Of a stretch of 64,000 nt of DNA, positions 27,040-37,309 are shown one piece after another. Numbering within the stretch: the stretch's first letter is position 1; each line of letters begins with the position of its first letter. This stretch comes from Mycolicibacter engbaekii (GTDB taxonomy: Bacteria; Actinomycetota; Actinomycetes; Mycobacteriales; Mycobacteriaceae): the NCBI RefSeq assembly GCF_002101585.1, contig NZ_LQOT01000021.1, positions 50,789-114,788 of the forward strand, given 5' to 3'. The notes beneath the pieces are model-generated. The model had not been told where the DNA came from, made no database searches, and worked only from the letters and a program-made list of their open reading frames with translations. Made by a program: the position numbers and the translations under genes.

Positions 27040-30000
27040 TAGTGCCCGCCGAGCGTGCTGTGCAGCTCCTGCAGCGAACGCACCCCGATATCGCCCCGGA
27101 TGCCGGCCTCGATGCCCTGCACCGCCGCGGCCGCACCCTGCACGGTGGTGATGCACGGGATGTTCACGCTGACCGCCGCCGCGCGGATCTCGTAGCCGTC
27201 CACCCGCGGGCCGGAATTTCCGTACGGGGTGTTGATCACCAGGTCCACCTCACCGGCCCGGATGGCGTCCACAGCGGACAGGGCCGGACGCGACGGGCTG
27301 GGCTCCTCGAAGTTCTTGCGCACCACATCACAGGGAATACCGTTGCGACGCAGCATTTCCGCGGTCCCCTCGGTAGCCAGGACCCGAAAGCCCAGGTCGG
27401 CGAGACGCTTGACCGGAAAGACCAGGGATCGCTTGTCGTGGTTGGCCACCGAGACGAAAACCGTGCCCTGGGCCGGCAACGAACCGTAGGCCGCGGTCTG
27501 ACTCTTGGCGAACGCGGTGCCGAAGTCGCGGTCGATGCCCATCACCTCGCCGGTGGATTTCATCTCCGGACCGAGCAGGGAGTCGATGCCCGAGCCGTCC
27601 GCGCGGCGGAAGCGGTGGAACGGCAGCACGGCCTCCTTGACCGCGATCGGGGCGTCCGGGCCGACGGTGGCCCCGTCCCCGGTCGCCGGCAGCAGTCCTT
27701 CGGACCGCAGCCCGGCGATGGTGGCGCCCAGCATCACTCGGGAGCAGGCCTTGGCCAGCGGCACCGCGGTCGCCTTGGACACGAACGGGACGGTGCGACT
27801 GGCCCGCGGGTTGGCCTCCAAGACATAGAGCACGTCGTCTTTGAGCGCGAACTGCACGTTGAGCAGCCCCACCACGCCGACGCCGTGCGCAATGGCCTCC
27901 GTCGCGCGCCGCACCTTCTCGATGTCGCTGCGCCCCAGTGTCACCGGTGGTAGCGCGCAGGCCGAGTCGCCGGAGTGGATTCCGGCTTCCTCGATGTGTT
28001 CCATGATGCCGCCGATGTAGACCTCGGTGCCGTCGCACAGCGCGTCCACGTCGATCTCGATGGCGTCTTCCAAGAAGCGATCGACCAGCACCGGGTGCTC
28101 CGGGGACAGCTGGGTGGCGCGGGTGATGTAGCCGCGCAGGGTCTCCTCGTCGTAGACGATCTCCATGCCCCGTCCACCGAGCACATAGGAGGGGCGCACC
28201 AGGACGGGATAGCCGATGTCGGCGGCAATCCTGCGGGCCTGCTCGAAGGTGGTCGCGGTGCCGTACCGCGGCGCCGGCAGACCGGCCGACGTCAGCACGT
28301 CGCCGAAGGCGCCGCGGTCCTCGGCCAGATCGATGGCCTCCGGGCTGGTTCCGACGATGGGAACCCCGGCGTCGGCCAGCCGCTGGGCCAGCCGCAGCGG
28401 GGTCTGCCCGCCCAGCTGCACGATCACGCCGACCACCCCCGGGCCGCCCTGACCGGACAGCTGCTCGGCGTAGTAGACCTCGAGTACGTCCTCGAAGGTC
28501 AGCGGCTCGAAGTACAGCCGGTCGGCGGTGTCGTAGTCGGTGGACACCGTCTCGGGGTTGCAGTTGATCATCACGGTCTCGAACCCGGCCTGGCTCAAGG
28601 TGATCGCGGCGTGCACGCAGCTGTAGTCGAACTCGATCCCCTGGCCGATCCGGTTGGGACCGGATCCCAGGATCAGCACCTTGGGCCGTTGGTTCTGCGG
28701 CGCCACCTCGGTCTCGGCGGCAGGGTCGAGCTCGAAAGTGCTGTAGTGATACGGCGTCTTGGAATCGAACTCCGCGGCGCAGGTGTCGACCGTCTTGAAC
28801 ACCGGGTGGATGCCCAGTCGGGACCGCAGCAGCCGCACCCCGTCCTCGCCGGCCAGTTCCGGGCGCAACACCGCGATCTGGTGATCGGACAGACCGTTGT
28901 ATTTACAGCGGCGCAGCAGGTCGGCGTCGAGCACCGGGGTGTCGACCACCTCGGCGCGCAGCGCGACCAGACCGTTGATCTGTTCGACGAACCAGGGGTC
29001 CACCCCGGAGGCCTCGGCGACCTGTTCCACCGACGCTCCCAGGCGCAGCGCCAGCTCGATGTCGTAGAGCCGGCCCTCGGTGGGGACCCGCAGGCGCGCC
29101 AGCGCGTCGTCGGCGCCGCCCTCGGGGTCGGGTTTGGTCCAGAATCCGGCACGGTCGGACTCCAGCGACCGCATCACCTTGCCCAGCGACTCGATGAAGT
29201 TGCGTCCCAGCGACATCGCCTCGCCGACCGATTTCATGGTGGTGGTCAGCCGCGGATCGGCGCCCGGGAACTTCTCGAACGCAAACCGCGGCGCCTTGAC
29301 CACGACATAGTCCAGCGCCGGCTCGAAACAGGCCGGGGTCTCCTTGGTGATGTCGTTGACGATCTCGTCGAGGGTGTAGCCGATCGCGAGCTTGGCGGCG
29401 ATCTTGGCGATCGGGAAACCGGTCGCCTTCGAGGCCAGCGCGCTCGACCGCGACACCCGTGGGTTCATCTCGATCACGATGAGCCGGCCGTCTTGGGGGT
29501 TGACCGCGAACTGGATGTTGCAGCCACCGGTGTCCACGCCGACTTCGCGCAGGATGGCGATGCCCAGATCGCGCATGCGCTGGTATTCGCGGTCGGTCAG
29601 GGTCATCGCCGGTGCGACCGTCACCGAGTCTCCGGTGTGCACGCCCATCGGGTCGACGTTCTCGATAGAGCAGACCACGACGACGTTGTCGTTGCCGTCG
29701 CGCATCAGCTCGAGCTCGAACTCCTTCCACCCGTAGATGGACTCTTCGATCAGCACGTTGGCCGTCGGGGAGGCGGCCAGGCCGTCGCCGGCCATCCGGG
29801 CCACCTCGTCGAGGCTGGCCGCCAGGCCCGATCCCAGACCGCCCATGGTGAAGGAGGGCCGGACGACGACGGGCAGCCCGAGTTCGGCGACGGTCTCCTC
29901 GACCTCGGCCATGGTGTAGCAGACCCGGGAACGGGCCGACTCGCCACCGACCTTGGCGACGATGTCCTTGAACTGCTGACGGTCCTCCCCGCGCTGGATC

Positions 30001-30380
30001 GCCTCGAAGTCGGCGCCGATCAACTCGACGCCGTAGCGCTCCAGCACCCCGTGCTCGTGCAGAGCCACCGCGGTGTTCAGGGCGGTCTGCCCGCCCAGCG
30101 TGGCCAGCAGCGCATCGACCTTGTTGCCGCGCTCGGCCTGCTGGGCGAGCACCTTCTCGACGAACTCCCAGGTGATGGGCTCGACGTAGGTGTTGTCGGC
30201 GTACTCGGGGTCGGTCATGATGGTGGCCGGATTGGAGTTGACCAGGCTCACCTGCAGGCCCTCGGCCTTGAGCACCCGGCAGGCCTGGGTCCCGGAGTAG
30301 TCGAACTCGCAGGCCTGGCCGATCACGATCGGCCCGGAGCCGATCACCAGAACGTGCTGCAGATCGGTACGGCGCGGCAT
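27039..30380 (-). CDS. carB: Carbamoyl phosphate synthase, large subunit
   Basis: A 1113-residue synthetase that uses ammonia from CarA to make carbamoyl phosphate for pyrimidines and arginine. There are two ATP-grasp halves (about 1-550 and 551-935), with [19 protein letters not shown] and its duplicate [19 protein letters not shown], and a C-terminal MGS-like allosteric domain with [20 protein letters not shown]. The N-terminal codon overlaps the carA stop by one base. Length and motifs are normal. A long plus-strand reading frame across it is a codon-bias shadow. Confidence 0.97.
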   Translation of the reverse strand: MPRRTDLQHVLVIGSGPIVIGQACEFDYSGTQACRVLKAEGLQVSLVNSNPATIMTDPEYADNTYVEPITWEFVEKVLAQQAERGNKVDALLATLGGQTALNTAVALHEHGVLERYGVELIGADFEAIQRGEDRQQFKDIVAKVGGESARSRVCYTMAEVEETVAELGLPVVVRPSFTMGGLGSGLAASLDEVARMAGDGLAASPTANVLIEESIYGWKEFELELMRDGNDNVVVVCSIENVDPMGVHTGDSVTVAPAMTLTDREYQRMRDLGIAILREVGVDTGGCNIQFAVNPQDGRLIVIEMNPRVSRSSALASKATGFPIAKIAAKLAIGYTLDEIVNDITKETPACFEPALDYVVVKAPRFAFEKFPGADPRLTTTMKSVGEAMSLGRNFIESLGKVMRSLESDRAGFWTKPDPEGGADDALARLRVPTEGRLYDIELALRLGASVEQVAEASGVDPWFVEQINGLVALRAEVVDTPVLDADLLRRCKYNGLSDHQIAVLRPELAGEDGVRLLRSRLGIHPVFKTVDTCAAEFDSKTPYHYSTFELDPAAETEVAPQNQRPKVLILGSGPNRIGQGIEFDYSCVHAAITLSQAGFETVMINCNPETVSTDYDTADRLYFEPLTFEDVLEVYYAEQLSGQGGPGVVGVIVQLGGQTPLRLAQRLADAGVPIVGTSPEAIDLAEDRGAFGDVLTSAGLPAPRYGTATTFEQARRIAADIGYPVLVRPSYVLGGRGMEIVYDEETLRGYITRATQLSPEHPVLVDRFLEDAIEIDVDALCDGTEVYIGGIMEHIEEAGIHSGDSACALPPVTLGRSDIEKVRRATEAIAHGVGVVGLLNVQFALKDDVLYVLEANPRASRTVPFVSKATAVPLAKACSRVMLGATIAGLRSEGLLPATGDGATVGPDAPIAVKEAVLPFHRFRRADGSGIDSLLGPEMKSTGEVMGIDRDFGTAFAKSQTAAYGSLPAQGTVFVSVANHDKRSLVFPVKRLADLGFRVLATEGTAEMLRRNGIPCDVVRKNFEEPSPSRPALSAVDAIRAGEVDLVINTPYGNSGPRVDGYEIRAAAVSVNIPCITTVQGAAAAVQGIEAGIRGDIGVRSLQELHSTLGGH

Positions 30381-31513
30381 TACTTCTCCCCTGCCATCAG
30401 GTCGACGAACTGGTCGAACAGGTACTCCGCGTCGTGCGGTCCGGCGGCGGCCTCGGGGTGGTACTGCACCGAGAAGGCCCGCCCGTCGACGAGCTTGACG
30501 CCTTCCACGACGCCGTCGTTGGCGCAGGTGTGGCTGACCACCGCCGGCCCGAACTCGGTGTCGAAGCGCTGGCCCGCTTCGCCCTCCAGGGCGAATCCGT
30601 GATTCTGCGCGGTCACCGCCACCCGGCCGGTGGCATGGTCCATCACCGGGATATTGATGCCGCGATGCCCGAACGTCATCTTGTAGGTGTTGAGCCCCAG
30701 CGCCCGGCCCAGGATCTGGTTGCCGAAACAGATTCCGAAGAGCGGGATTCCGGCTCCGAGCACCTCACGGGTCAACGCCACCGCTGCCTGCGCGGTGGCC
30801 GGATCCCCCGGCCCGTTGGACAGAAAGACGCCGTCGGGCCGCAGCTCGGCGATCTGCGCGAAGTCCACCGACGACGGAAGCACATGGGTGCGGATTCCCC
30901 GTCGGGAGAAGTTGCGCGGCGTATTGGTCTTGATGCCCAGATCGATCGCGGCGATGGTGAATCGGCACTCGCCGTCGGGTTGCACCACGTAGGGCGCGTC
31001 CGTGCTGACCTGCGCGGCCAGATCGGCGCCCAGCATCGACGGCTGCTCGCGAACCCGGTTCACCAGGTCATCCGGCGATGCCAGCGCGTCGCCGGAGAAC
31101 ACCCCGGCCTTCATGGAGCCGAAATTGCGCAGGTGGCGCACCACGGTGCGGGTGTCCACGCCGGCGATACCGACGATGCCCTGGCGTTCCAGCTCGTCTT
31201 CCAGCGTGCCGGTGGCCCGCCAGTTCGACGCCCGCGGCGACGGATCGCGCACCACGTAGCCCGCCACCCAGATCTTGTCGTCGCGGCTCTCGCCGTCCTC
31301 GTGGTTCCAGCCGGTGTTGCCGATCTGCGGCGCGGTGGCCACCACGATCTGCCGGTGGTAGCTGGGGTCGGTCAGCGTCTCCTGGTACCCCGACATCCCG
31401 GTGGAGAACACCGCCTCGCCCAGGGTCTGTCCGACGGCCCCGAACGGTATGCCGGTGAAGGTCCGTCCGTCCTCGAGAACCAGCACCGCACGCGCGTTAG
31501 CCAATTGCGCCAC
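30380..31513 (-). CDS. carA: Carbamoyl phosphate synthase, small (glutaminase) subunit
   Basis: A 377-residue glutamine amidotransferase subunit. The N-terminal CPSase small-chain domain contains [25 protein letters not shown]. The class I glutaminase domain carries the nucleophile in [17 protein letters not shown] and the His-x-Glu pair in [12 protein letters not shown]. The start is GTG at 31513 with CAGGAG about 3 bases upstream. It overlaps carB and follows the Rv1382-type membrane gene after 69 bases that hold two adjacent inverted repeats. Confidence 0.96.
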   Translation of the reverse strand: MAQLANARAVLVLEDGRTFTGIPFGAVGQTLGEAVFSTGMSGYQETLTDPSYHRQIVVATAPQIGNTGWNHEDGESRDDKIWVAGYVVRDPSPRASNWRATGTLEDELERQGIVGIAGVDTRTVVRHLRNFGSMKAGVFSGDALASPDDLVNRVREQPSMLGADLAAQVSTDAPYVVQPDGECRFTIAAIDLGIKTNTPRNFSRRGIRTHVLPSSVDFAQIAELRPDGVFLSNGPGDPATAQAAVALTREVLGAGIPLFGICFGNQILGRALGLNTYKMTFGHRGINIPVMDHATGRVAVTAQNHGFALEGEAGQRFDTEFGPAVVSHTCANDGVVEGVKLVDGRAFSVQYHPEAAAGPHDAEYLFDQFVDLMAGEK

Positions 31514-31539
31514 TCCTGTTCATCACTACGTCCCCGTCG

Positions 31540-31564
31540 CCGGCTCCCAGCCGGGGGTGCCCCC
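31540..31564 (-). repeat. Two adjacent inverted repeats between the membrane gene and carA
   Basis: CCGGCT-CCC-AGCCGG (31540-31554) is immediately followed by GGGGG-TG-CCCCC (31553-31564). Both are perfect. They sit in the only sizeable gap inside the pyr operon and could be an RNA processing or attenuation element, or a copy of a dispersed GC-rich intergenic repeat. I see no second copy in this window. Confidence 0.5.
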
Positions 31565-31582
31565 ATCTCAGCGGCGCACGCA

Positions 31583-32101
31583 TCACTCGTCTTCTTCTGT
31601 CCAGCGGCGGTGTTCGGCGCGGTCGTCCGCGCGGAATCCGGTGTCGATCTCGGTGCCCGACGGCAGCCGCCAGCGGATCGCCAGCACGCCGTCGTCAGGC
31701 CGGTGGGGCAACGCCGGTATGGCGCGCCCGGCGATGCCGCGCTCGGTCCGCACCGCGATCACCGCGTCCTGGGGGATCCAGATGGGCCGGGCACCGCTGC
31801 GCTGCACCATGATCCCCTCGGGGTAGCGGGTCAGCACCGCCTTGGTGCGGTAGCCGAGGTCGCCGGCCACCACCCGGTCGTTCCACTTCGGGGCCAGGGT
31901 GCAGCCCAGGTACTGCCCGCGCGTGGCCTCCACGGTGGGCGAACCCACCGTGTCGGGCACCGACGGCAGCGTGCCGATCAAGGCGTCCTGCAGCTGGCCG
32001 CGGTGACGCCAACCGCGCATCATCAGCCGGATCACCACGCCGATCAGCACCACCAGCACAAATGCGAAGACCAGCGAACCGATCAACGTGGGGGTGTTCA
32101 T
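31583..32101 (-). CDS. Membrane-anchored PH-like domain protein within the pyr operon (Rv1382 type)
   Basis: A 172-residue protein of unknown function. One N-terminal membrane helix (about residues 5-28, [21 protein letters not shown]) precedes a cytoplasmic beta-rich domain predicted as PH-like. The ATG at 32101 overlaps the pyrC stop by 4 bases, so it is coupled to pyrC. Its position between pyrC and carA is the same in M. tuberculosis, which suggests a conserved but unexplained link with pyrimidine synthesis. Confidence 0.8.
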   Translation of the reverse strand: MNTPTLIGSLVFAFVLVVLIGVVIRLMMRGWRHRGQLQDALIGTLPSVPDTVGSPTVEATRGQYLGCTLAPKWNDRVVAGDLGYRTKAVLTRYPEGIMVQRSGARPIWIPQDAVIAVRTERGIAGRAIPALPHRPDDGVLAIRWRLPSGTEIDTGFRADDRAEHRRWTEEDE

Positions 32102-33390
32102 GCCGGGCTCTTCCCGTCCCGGGCGGTGATCCGGCCGCGCAGCAAGGTGGCGGTGACGGTCGCGGGCAGGGCCATCTCCTCATAAGGAGTGTTGGCCGAG
32201 CGGCTGGCCAGCGCTGCGCCGGCGACCACCCAGGTGCTGTCGGGATCGACCACCGTGAGGTTGGCCGGCTCGCCCACTTCCAGGGGGCGGCCCTGATCGG
32301 GCAGACCGACGATCTGCGCCGGCCGCTCGCTCATCACCCGGGCGACGTCGCGCCAGGTCATCAGGCCGGTCTGCACCATCGTGGCCACCACCACCGACAG
32401 GGCGGTCTGCAGGCCCAGCATGCCGGGCCGGGCCACCGCGAACTCACAGTTCTTCTCGTGTTCGGCGTGCGGCGCGTGGTCGGTGGCCACGCAGTCGATG
32501 ACACCGTCGGCCAGCGCCTGCCGCAGCGCGAGAGCATCCGATGCCTCCCGCAGCGGCGGGTTGACCCGGTTGCGGCCGTCGTAGTCGGCCAGCCGGCTGT
32601 CGTCAAGCATCAGATGATGGGGGGTGACCTCGGCGGTCACCGAGATGCCCTGCGCCTTAGCCCATTTGAGCAGCTCGACCGTGCCGGCCGTGGAAGCGTG
32701 GCAGATGTGCAGGCGGGCACCGGCGTCGCGGGCCAACAAGGCGTCCCGGGCCACGATCGACTCCTCGGCGACACGCGGCCAGCCGGCCAGCCCCAGCCGT
32801 GCGGCGTTGGGCCCCTCGTGGGCGACCGAGCCGACGGTCAGCCGCGGCTCCTCGGCGTGCTGGGCGATCAGCACCCCCAGGCCGGTCGCGTACTCCAGCG
32901 CGCGGCGCATCACCAACGGGTCGGCTACGCAGAGCCCGTCGTCGGAGAACATCCGCACCCCCGCGACGCCGGCGGCCATCATGCCCATCTCGGTCAGCTG
33001 CGTGCCGCCGAGGCCGACGGTGACCGCACCCACCGGATGCACATCGACCAGGCCGACCTGTTGTCCGCGCTGCCAGACGTGGTCGGTGACCACCGGCGAA
33101 TCGGCGACGGGATCGGTGTTGGCCATCGCGAACACCGCGGTGTAACCACCCAGAGCCGCTGCCGCCGAGCCGGTTTCAATGTCTTCGGCGTACTCGCGGC
33201 CCGGTTCGCGCAGGTGGGTGTGCAAGTCGACGAAACCGGGCAGCAACACCTGCCCCGGCGCATCGATGACCTCGCAGTCGTCCGGCGCCGGCAGACCCGC
33301 ACCGATCGCGGCGATCTGGCCGCCCTGCACCAAGACGTCCACCTGGTCGCCTTCGCCGTAACACCGCACTCCGCGGATCAGCACGCTCAC
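32098..33390 (-). CDS. pyrC: Dihydroorotase
   Basis: A 430-residue class I (amidohydrolase) dihydroorotase of pyrimidine synthesis. Metal-binding HxH is in [12 protein letters not shown] (near residue 60), with further ligands in [10 protein letters not shown] and ICHAST; the catalytic Asp lies in [13 protein letters not shown]. The GTG at 33390 overlaps the pyrB stop by 4 bases. Length and motifs are complete. Confidence 0.96.
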   Translation of the reverse strand: MSVLIRGVRCYGEGDQVDVLVQGGQIAAIGAGLPAPDDCEVIDAPGQVLLPGFVDLHTHLREPGREYAEDIETGSAAAALGGYTAVFAMANTDPVADSPVVTDHVWQRGQQVGLVDVHPVGAVTVGLGGTQLTEMGMMAAGVAGVRMFSDDGLCVADPLVMRRALEYATGLGVLIAQHAEEPRLTVGSVAHEGPNAARLGLAGWPRVAEESIVARDALLARDAGARLHICHASTAGTVELLKWAKAQGISVTAEVTPHHLMLDDSRLADYDGRNRVNPPLREASDALALRQALADGVIDCVATDHAPHAEHEKNCEFAVARPGMLGLQTALSVVVATMVQTGLMTWRDVARVMSERPAQIVGLPDQGRPLEVGEPANLTVVDPDSTWVVAGAALASRSANTPYEEMALPATVTATLLRGRITARDGKSPA

Positions 33391-34382
33391 GGCGCCCCCT
33401 CCCCTGCCGAGCCGGCTTGCACTGCGGGCCCCACCGTCTCGTTACCCACCAACAGGTGGAACAACACCGCCATCCGCACATGTACCCCGTTGGACACCTG
33501 TTGCAGCACCGCCGATTGCGAGGAGTCCGCCACCGAGGAGGAGATCTCCATGCCGCGCAGCATCGGGCCGGGGTGCAGGACCGCGGCGTGGTCGGCGAGC
33601 AGCGCGCGGCGCTTCTCGCTCAATCCGTAGCGCACCGAGTACTCCCGAGCCGAGGGGAAGAATCCGCCGGTCATCCGCTCGGCCTGCACCCGCAGCATCA
33701 GTACCGCGTCGGCGGCGGGCAGCTCCGCGTCCAGGTCGTGACTGACCGTCACCGGCCAGTCGGCCACCCCCACCGGCAGCAGCGTGGGCGGCGCCACCAA
33801 CACCACCTCGGCGCCCAGGGTGGACAGCAGGCGCACGTTGGAACGGGCCACCCGGCTGTGCACGATGTCACCGACGATGACGATGCGGCGTCCGTCGATT
33901 GTGCCGAGGCGCTGCCGCAGGGTCAGCGCATCCAGCAACGCCTGGGTGGGATGCTCGTGGGTGCCGTCACCGGCGTTGATCACAGCGGGGCCGGTCTCAC
34001 CGGTGCCCGGGGCGCCGGCGGTCCACTCCGAGAGCAGGTGCGCCGCCCCCGAGGACGGGTGGCGGATGATCAGCGCGTCGGCACCGGCTGCCCGCAACGT
34101 CAACGCGGTGTCGCGCAGCGACTCCCCCTTGTTGACCGAGGATCCCGACGCCGAGACGTTGATCACGTCGGCGCTCATCCACTTGCCGGCCACCTCGAAG
34201 GAGACCCGGGTCCGGGTGGAGTTCTCGTAGAACATGGTGATCACGGTGCGCCCGCGCAGGGTGGGCAGCTTCTTGACTTCGCGGCCGACAAGCGCCTGGG
34301 CGAAGCGGTCCGCGTCGTCGAGGATGGCGGTGGCCTCGTCGCGGCTCAGGTCGGCGGCGGCCAGCAGGTGCCGGGCACTCAT
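33387..34382 (-). CDS. pyrB: Aspartate carbamoyltransferase catalytic subunit
   Basis: A 331-residue transcarbamylase joining carbamoyl phosphate to aspartate. Carbamoyl-phosphate-binding [13 protein letters not shown] and [19 protein letters not shown] are present, as are [12 protein letters not shown] and the aspartate loop around MLRVQAERM. The C-terminus has a 10-15 residue extension past the usual end. No pyrI gene is adjacent, as in other mycobacteria. The ATG overlaps the pyrR stop (ATGA). Confidence 0.96.
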   Translation of the reverse strand: MSARHLLAAADLSRDEATAILDDADRFAQALVGREVKKLPTLRGRTVITMFYENSTRTRVSFEVAGKWMSADVINVSASGSSVNKGESLRDTALTLRAAGADALIIRHPSSGAAHLLSEWTAGAPGTGETGPAVINAGDGTHEHPTQALLDALTLRQRLGTIDGRRIVIVGDIVHSRVARSNVRLLSTLGAEVVLVAPPTLLPVGVADWPVTVSHDLDAELPAADAVLMLRVQAERMTGGFFPSAREYSVRYGLSEKRRALLADHAAVLHPGPMLRGMEISSSVADSSQSAVLQQVSNGVHVRMAVLFHLLVGNETVGPAVQAGSAGEGAP

Positions 34383-34951
34383 CGGCTGATCACCACCTGG
34401 TCGCGGCCGTCGTGTTCGGCCAGCAGCACATGCACGCTTTCGCCGCGCGCGGTCGGCACGTTCTTGCCCACGTAGTCGGCGCGCACCGGCAGTTCGCGGT
34501 GCCCCCGGTCCACCAGCACGGCCAACTGCACGAGGCGGGGGCGCCCCACGTCGCGCAGCGCGTCCAGCGCGGCCCGCACCGAGCGGCCGGCGAACAGCAC
34601 GTCATCGACCAGAATCACGCAGGCGTCGTCGATGCCGCCCGCCGGGATCGAGGTGGGCTCCAGTGCCCGCGGGGGCTGTCGCATCAGGTCGTCGCGGTAC
34701 AAGGTGATGTCCAGCGCGCCGTAGCCGACCTCTACCCCGCAGAACTCGTTGATCTTCCCGGCCAGCCGCTGGGCCAGGATCACGCCACGGGTGGGAATGC
34801 CCAACAGCACCACCCGCGGGGCATCGGGCCTGTCGGGGTCGTCGAGAGCGGTCTTCTCGATGATCTGATGTGCGATACGAGAAATGGTGCGACCCACATC
34901 CGCCGAGGACATCAATTCCCGGTCGGTGCTGGAATTACCGGCAGCGCCCAT
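34379..34951 (-). CDS. pyrR: Pyrimidine operon regulator PyrR / uracil phosphoribosyltransferase
   Basis: A 190-residue RNA-binding regulator with the PRTase fold. The PRPP loop is [23 protein letters not shown] (from about residue 110). It senses UMP/UTP and binds a hairpin in the operon leader. The ATG at 34951 is 14 bases from the best GGAGG, a long spacing; the GGAGG is inside the PyrR-binding hairpin region, which suggests translational control. It is the first gene of the pyrR-B-C-x-carA-carB-pyrF operon. Confidence 0.95.
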   Translation of the reverse strand: MGAAGNSSTDRELMSSADVGRTISRIAHQIIEKTALDDPDRPDAPRVVLLGIPTRGVILAQRLAGKINEFCGVEVGYGALDITLYRDDLMRQPPRALEPTSIPAGGIDDACVILVDDVLFAGRSVRAALDALRDVGRPRLVQLAVLVDRGHRELPVRADYVGKNVPTARGESVHVLLAEHDGRDQVVISR

Positions 34952-34963
34952 GCGAAACCGCAG

Positions 34964-34996
34964 GACCTCCTTCTCCGCCTCGCAGGACGGATCATT
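34964..34996 (-). promoter_or_regulatory. PyrR-binding RNA hairpin in the pyr leader
   Basis: On the minus strand the leader reads GATCCGTCCTGCGAGGCGG followed by AGAAGGAGG. CCGUC pairs with GGCGG and leaves the hexaloop CUGCGA, which fits the PyrR-recognised pattern CNGNGA. The purine-rich 3' side AGAAGG is also typical. The hairpin directly abuts the pyrR Shine-Dalgarno, so PyrR-UMP binding would block translation initiation. No transcription attenuator is visible. Confidence 0.8.
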
Positions 34997-35157
34997 AAAG
35001 GGGCTTTGTCGAGACTACGTCTCCGCAATCTCGGGTTCCGAGGGTAACAGCCCGGCCGCTTTGAACGTAACCGCACACCACCGAGGCAGAACACAACCAT
35101 GATCGAAACAGCACCCGGCCTGAAACTGGTCTGCACCGAGACCGAGAGGACCATCTG

Positions 35158-35421
35158 ATGGTTAGAGCAATCACCGCCCTGGTGCTGACCGCCGGGGGGC
35201 TGGCTCTGTCTCCGGCCCCGCAGGCCGAGGCTGTGCCTTGTGTGCACCGAGGCAGGCAGCACGTCGTCCAACACGCCAACGGAAACGTGGACGCCGACTC
35301 CCGCTGGCACGTCCTACGGGGCGAGGCTGCGACCTGCGATACCGGCGGAGGCGCCGCGAGCACCGAGGACACCTGGGAGCGTCGCCAGGAGGACATCGAC
35401 CGGGAGCGCCACGGCTGGTGA
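35158..35421 (+). CDS. Small secreted protein, unknown function
   Basis: An 87-residue protein with a Sec-type signal peptide (residues 1-25, ending PQAEA). The mature part of about 62 residues is rich in charged residues and has two cysteines (VPCVH and AATCD) that could form a disulfide. The ATG at 35158 follows GAGAGGA at 6 bases. I do not recognise a domain. It lies between the pyr operon and a serine hydrolase and points away from pyrR. Confidence 0.6.
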   Translation: MVRAITALVLTAGGLALSPAPQAEAVPCVHRGRQHVVQHANGNVDADSRWHVLRGEAATCDTGGGAASTEDTWERRQEDIDRERHGW

Positions 35422-35458
35422 CGCAAACTGCGGCCGGCTACGCCGCTAACCTGACCGG

Positions 35459-36661
35459 GTGAATCTCGATCCGAACCAGGCATCCCTGCGCGAAGCGTGC
35501 GACACCGGCCTGCTCGCCGGTGTGGTGACCCTCGTCTGGCAGCGCGGCTCGGTGCTGCAGGTCAACGAGATCGGGTATCGCGACGTCCGGGCCGGACTGC
35601 CGATGACCCGCGACACCGTCTTCCGGATCGCCTCCATGACCAAGCCGGTCACCGTCGCCGCCGTGATGACCCTGGTGGACGAGGGCCGACTGGCGCTCAC
35701 CGACCCCATCGCCCACTGGCTGCCGGAGTATTCCGCGCCGCGGGTGCTGACTGACCCTTCCGGTTCGCTCGAGGCGACCACCGCGGCGCGTCGGGCGCTC
35801 ACCGTCGAAGATCTGATGACGCACCGCTGCGGCATCGGCTACGGCTTCTCGGTGCCCGGACCCATCGCACGGGAGTACCAGCGGTTGCCCTTCGGCCGCG
35901 GCCCGGAGGCCTGGCTGGCGGCGCTGGCCGCGCTGCCCCTGGTGGATCAGCCCGGCGAACGGGTGACCTACGGGCACGGCACCGACGTGCTGGGCGTGCT
36001 GCTGTCACGCATCGAGGGCAAGCCGCTGCCGCAGGTGCTCGAGGAGCGGATTCTGGGACCGCTGGGCATGACCGACACCGGTTTCTGCGTGACGCCGCAG
36101 GCGCGCGGCCGCGGCGCCACCATGTACCGCCTGGACGGCGATGTGCTGCGCGACGACGCGATGGGGCCGATGCCCATCCGCATGCCGGCTTTTCCCAACG
36201 CCGGCGGCGGTTTGATGTCCACCGCCGACGACTACCTGGCGTTCGCCCGGATGCTGTTGGCCGACGGCGTGTTCGACGGCACCCGGGTGCTGTCGGCGAA
36301 ATCGGCGCAGGCGATGCGCGCCGACCGACTCACCCCCGAGCAGAAGCGACACTCGTTTCTGGGTGCGCCGTTCTGGGTCGGCCGCGGGTTCGGGCTGAAC
36401 CTGTCGGTGGTCTCCGACCCGGCGAAGTCGCAGCCGCTGTTCGGACCCGGCGGCGCGGGGGCGTTCGGCTGGCCGGGCGCCTACGGCACCTGGTGGCAGG
36501 CCGATCCGTCCGCCGATCTGATCCTGATCTACCTGATCCAGAACTCGCCGACGTTGGCCCCGGATGCGGCGTCCGCCATCGCCGGCAACACGTCGGTCGC
36601 CAAACTGCGGGTTGCGCAGCCGAAATTCGTCCGCAGGACCTACGCGGCGCTGGGCTTGTGA
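35459..36661 (+). CDS. Beta-lactamase-fold serine hydrolase (class C / EstB-like)
   Basis: A 400-residue penicillin-binding-protein-like hydrolase. The nucleophile motif SMTK lies at about residues 59-62 (FRIASMTKPVT), and the YxN-equivalent is YGHG near residue 169. The C-terminal GPGGAGAFGWPG stands in for the KTG strand. No signal peptide is visible, so it is probably a cytoplasmic esterase or peptidase and not a beta-lactamase. M. tuberculosis Rv1367c is a similar protein. The GTG start has only a weak ribosome binding site. Confidence 0.82.
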   Translation: MNLDPNQASLREACDTGLLAGVVTLVWQRGSVLQVNEIGYRDVRAGLPMTRDTVFRIASMTKPVTVAAVMTLVDEGRLALTDPIAHWLPEYSAPRVLTDPSGSLEATTAARRALTVEDLMTHRCGIGYGFSVPGPIAREYQRLPFGRGPEAWLAALAALPLVDQPGERVTYGHGTDVLGVLLSRIEGKPLPQVLEERILGPLGMTDTGFCVTPQARGRGATMYRLDGDVLRDDAMGPMPIRMPAFPNAGGGLMSTADDYLAFARMLLADGVFDGTRVLSAKSAQAMRADRLTPEQKRHSFLGAPFWVGRGFGLNLSVVSDPAKSQPLFGPGGAGAFGWPGAYGTWWQADPSADLILIYLIQNSPTLAPDAASAIAGNTSVAKLRVAQPKFVRRTYAALGL

Positions 36662-36668
36662 AGCCGGC

Positions 36669-37307
36669 TCAACCAGCGCCGCCGGCAAGCCCGGCGCCGG
36701 CACGGCGGGCCGTTTCCAGGGCGGTTTCGCGCATCTGGGCGCGCTCCTCGGCGGTCCACCGCGTCGTCGGCTCGACCACCAGTGTCTCGACGGTGTAGCC
36801 GAGCATGGTGAACACGTACTCCAGGTAGGGCCGCTGAAAGTCCTGCAGGTCGGCCCGGTTGCCGTCGTAGGCGCTGGAGCGGGTCAAGATGAGTTGAACC
36901 GGCTTGCCGGCGCCCAGCGTCCCCACGTGCTCGCCGCGCTCGTTGACGGTGAAGCTGGCCATGGGCTGCACGATGATGTCGATCCATGCCTTGAGGGCGT
37001 GCGGCACATGCCAATTCCACATCGGCGAGGAGATCACCAGCCGGTCGAACTGGCGAACCCGGTCGATCTCGGCCAGCACCTGCGACCAGATCTGCTTCTG
37101 CTCCGGCGTCCGGCGTTCGCCGTAGAGGGGGGCGAACTTGGCGAACGCGGCCTCCCGCCCGAACACCAGCATCTCCTCGCTCCACACCGAGAACCGCTCG
37201 ACGTCGCCGACCGCGGCGCTGGGTGCGGCCTGCAGGAAGGCCTCGGCCAGCGCCGAGGACAGCGAATGTTCTTCTTTGGGGCTTGCCCGCACCCACAGCG
37301 TCTTCAT
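36669..37307 (-). CDS. FMN-dependent NADH-azoreductase / NAD(P)H-quinone reductase (AzoR-like)
   Basis: A 212-residue flavodoxin-fold reductase. ISSPMWNWHVPHALKAWID is the AzoR FMN-binding segment, and the N-terminal MKTLWVRASPKEEHSLS is the phosphate-binding loop. Typical activity is two-electron reduction of quinones and azo compounds with NAD(P)H. Its start is 2 bases downstream of the monooxygenase stop, so the two genes are co-transcribed, probably under the TetR regulator at 38504-39073. A companion reductase next to a group D monooxygenase could supply reduced flavin or detoxify quinone products (inference). Confidence 0.85.
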   Translation of the reverse strand: MKTLWVRASPKEEHSLSSALAEAFLQAAPSAAVGDVERFSVWSEEMLVFGREAAFAKFAPLYGERRTPEQKQIWSQVLAEIDRVRQFDRLVISSPMWNWHVPHALKAWIDIIVQPMASFTVNERGEHVGTLGAGKPVQLILTRSSAYDGNRADLQDFQRPYLEYVFTMLGYTVETLVVEPTTRWTAEERAQMRETALETARRAGAGLAGGAG

Positions 37308-37309
37308 CG

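Noticed and set aside
27975..30602. 875-codon open frame on the plus strand opposite carB
   Set aside because: It lies antisense to a full-length carB with intact motifs, has no domain and shows the composition expected of a GC-rich shadow frame.
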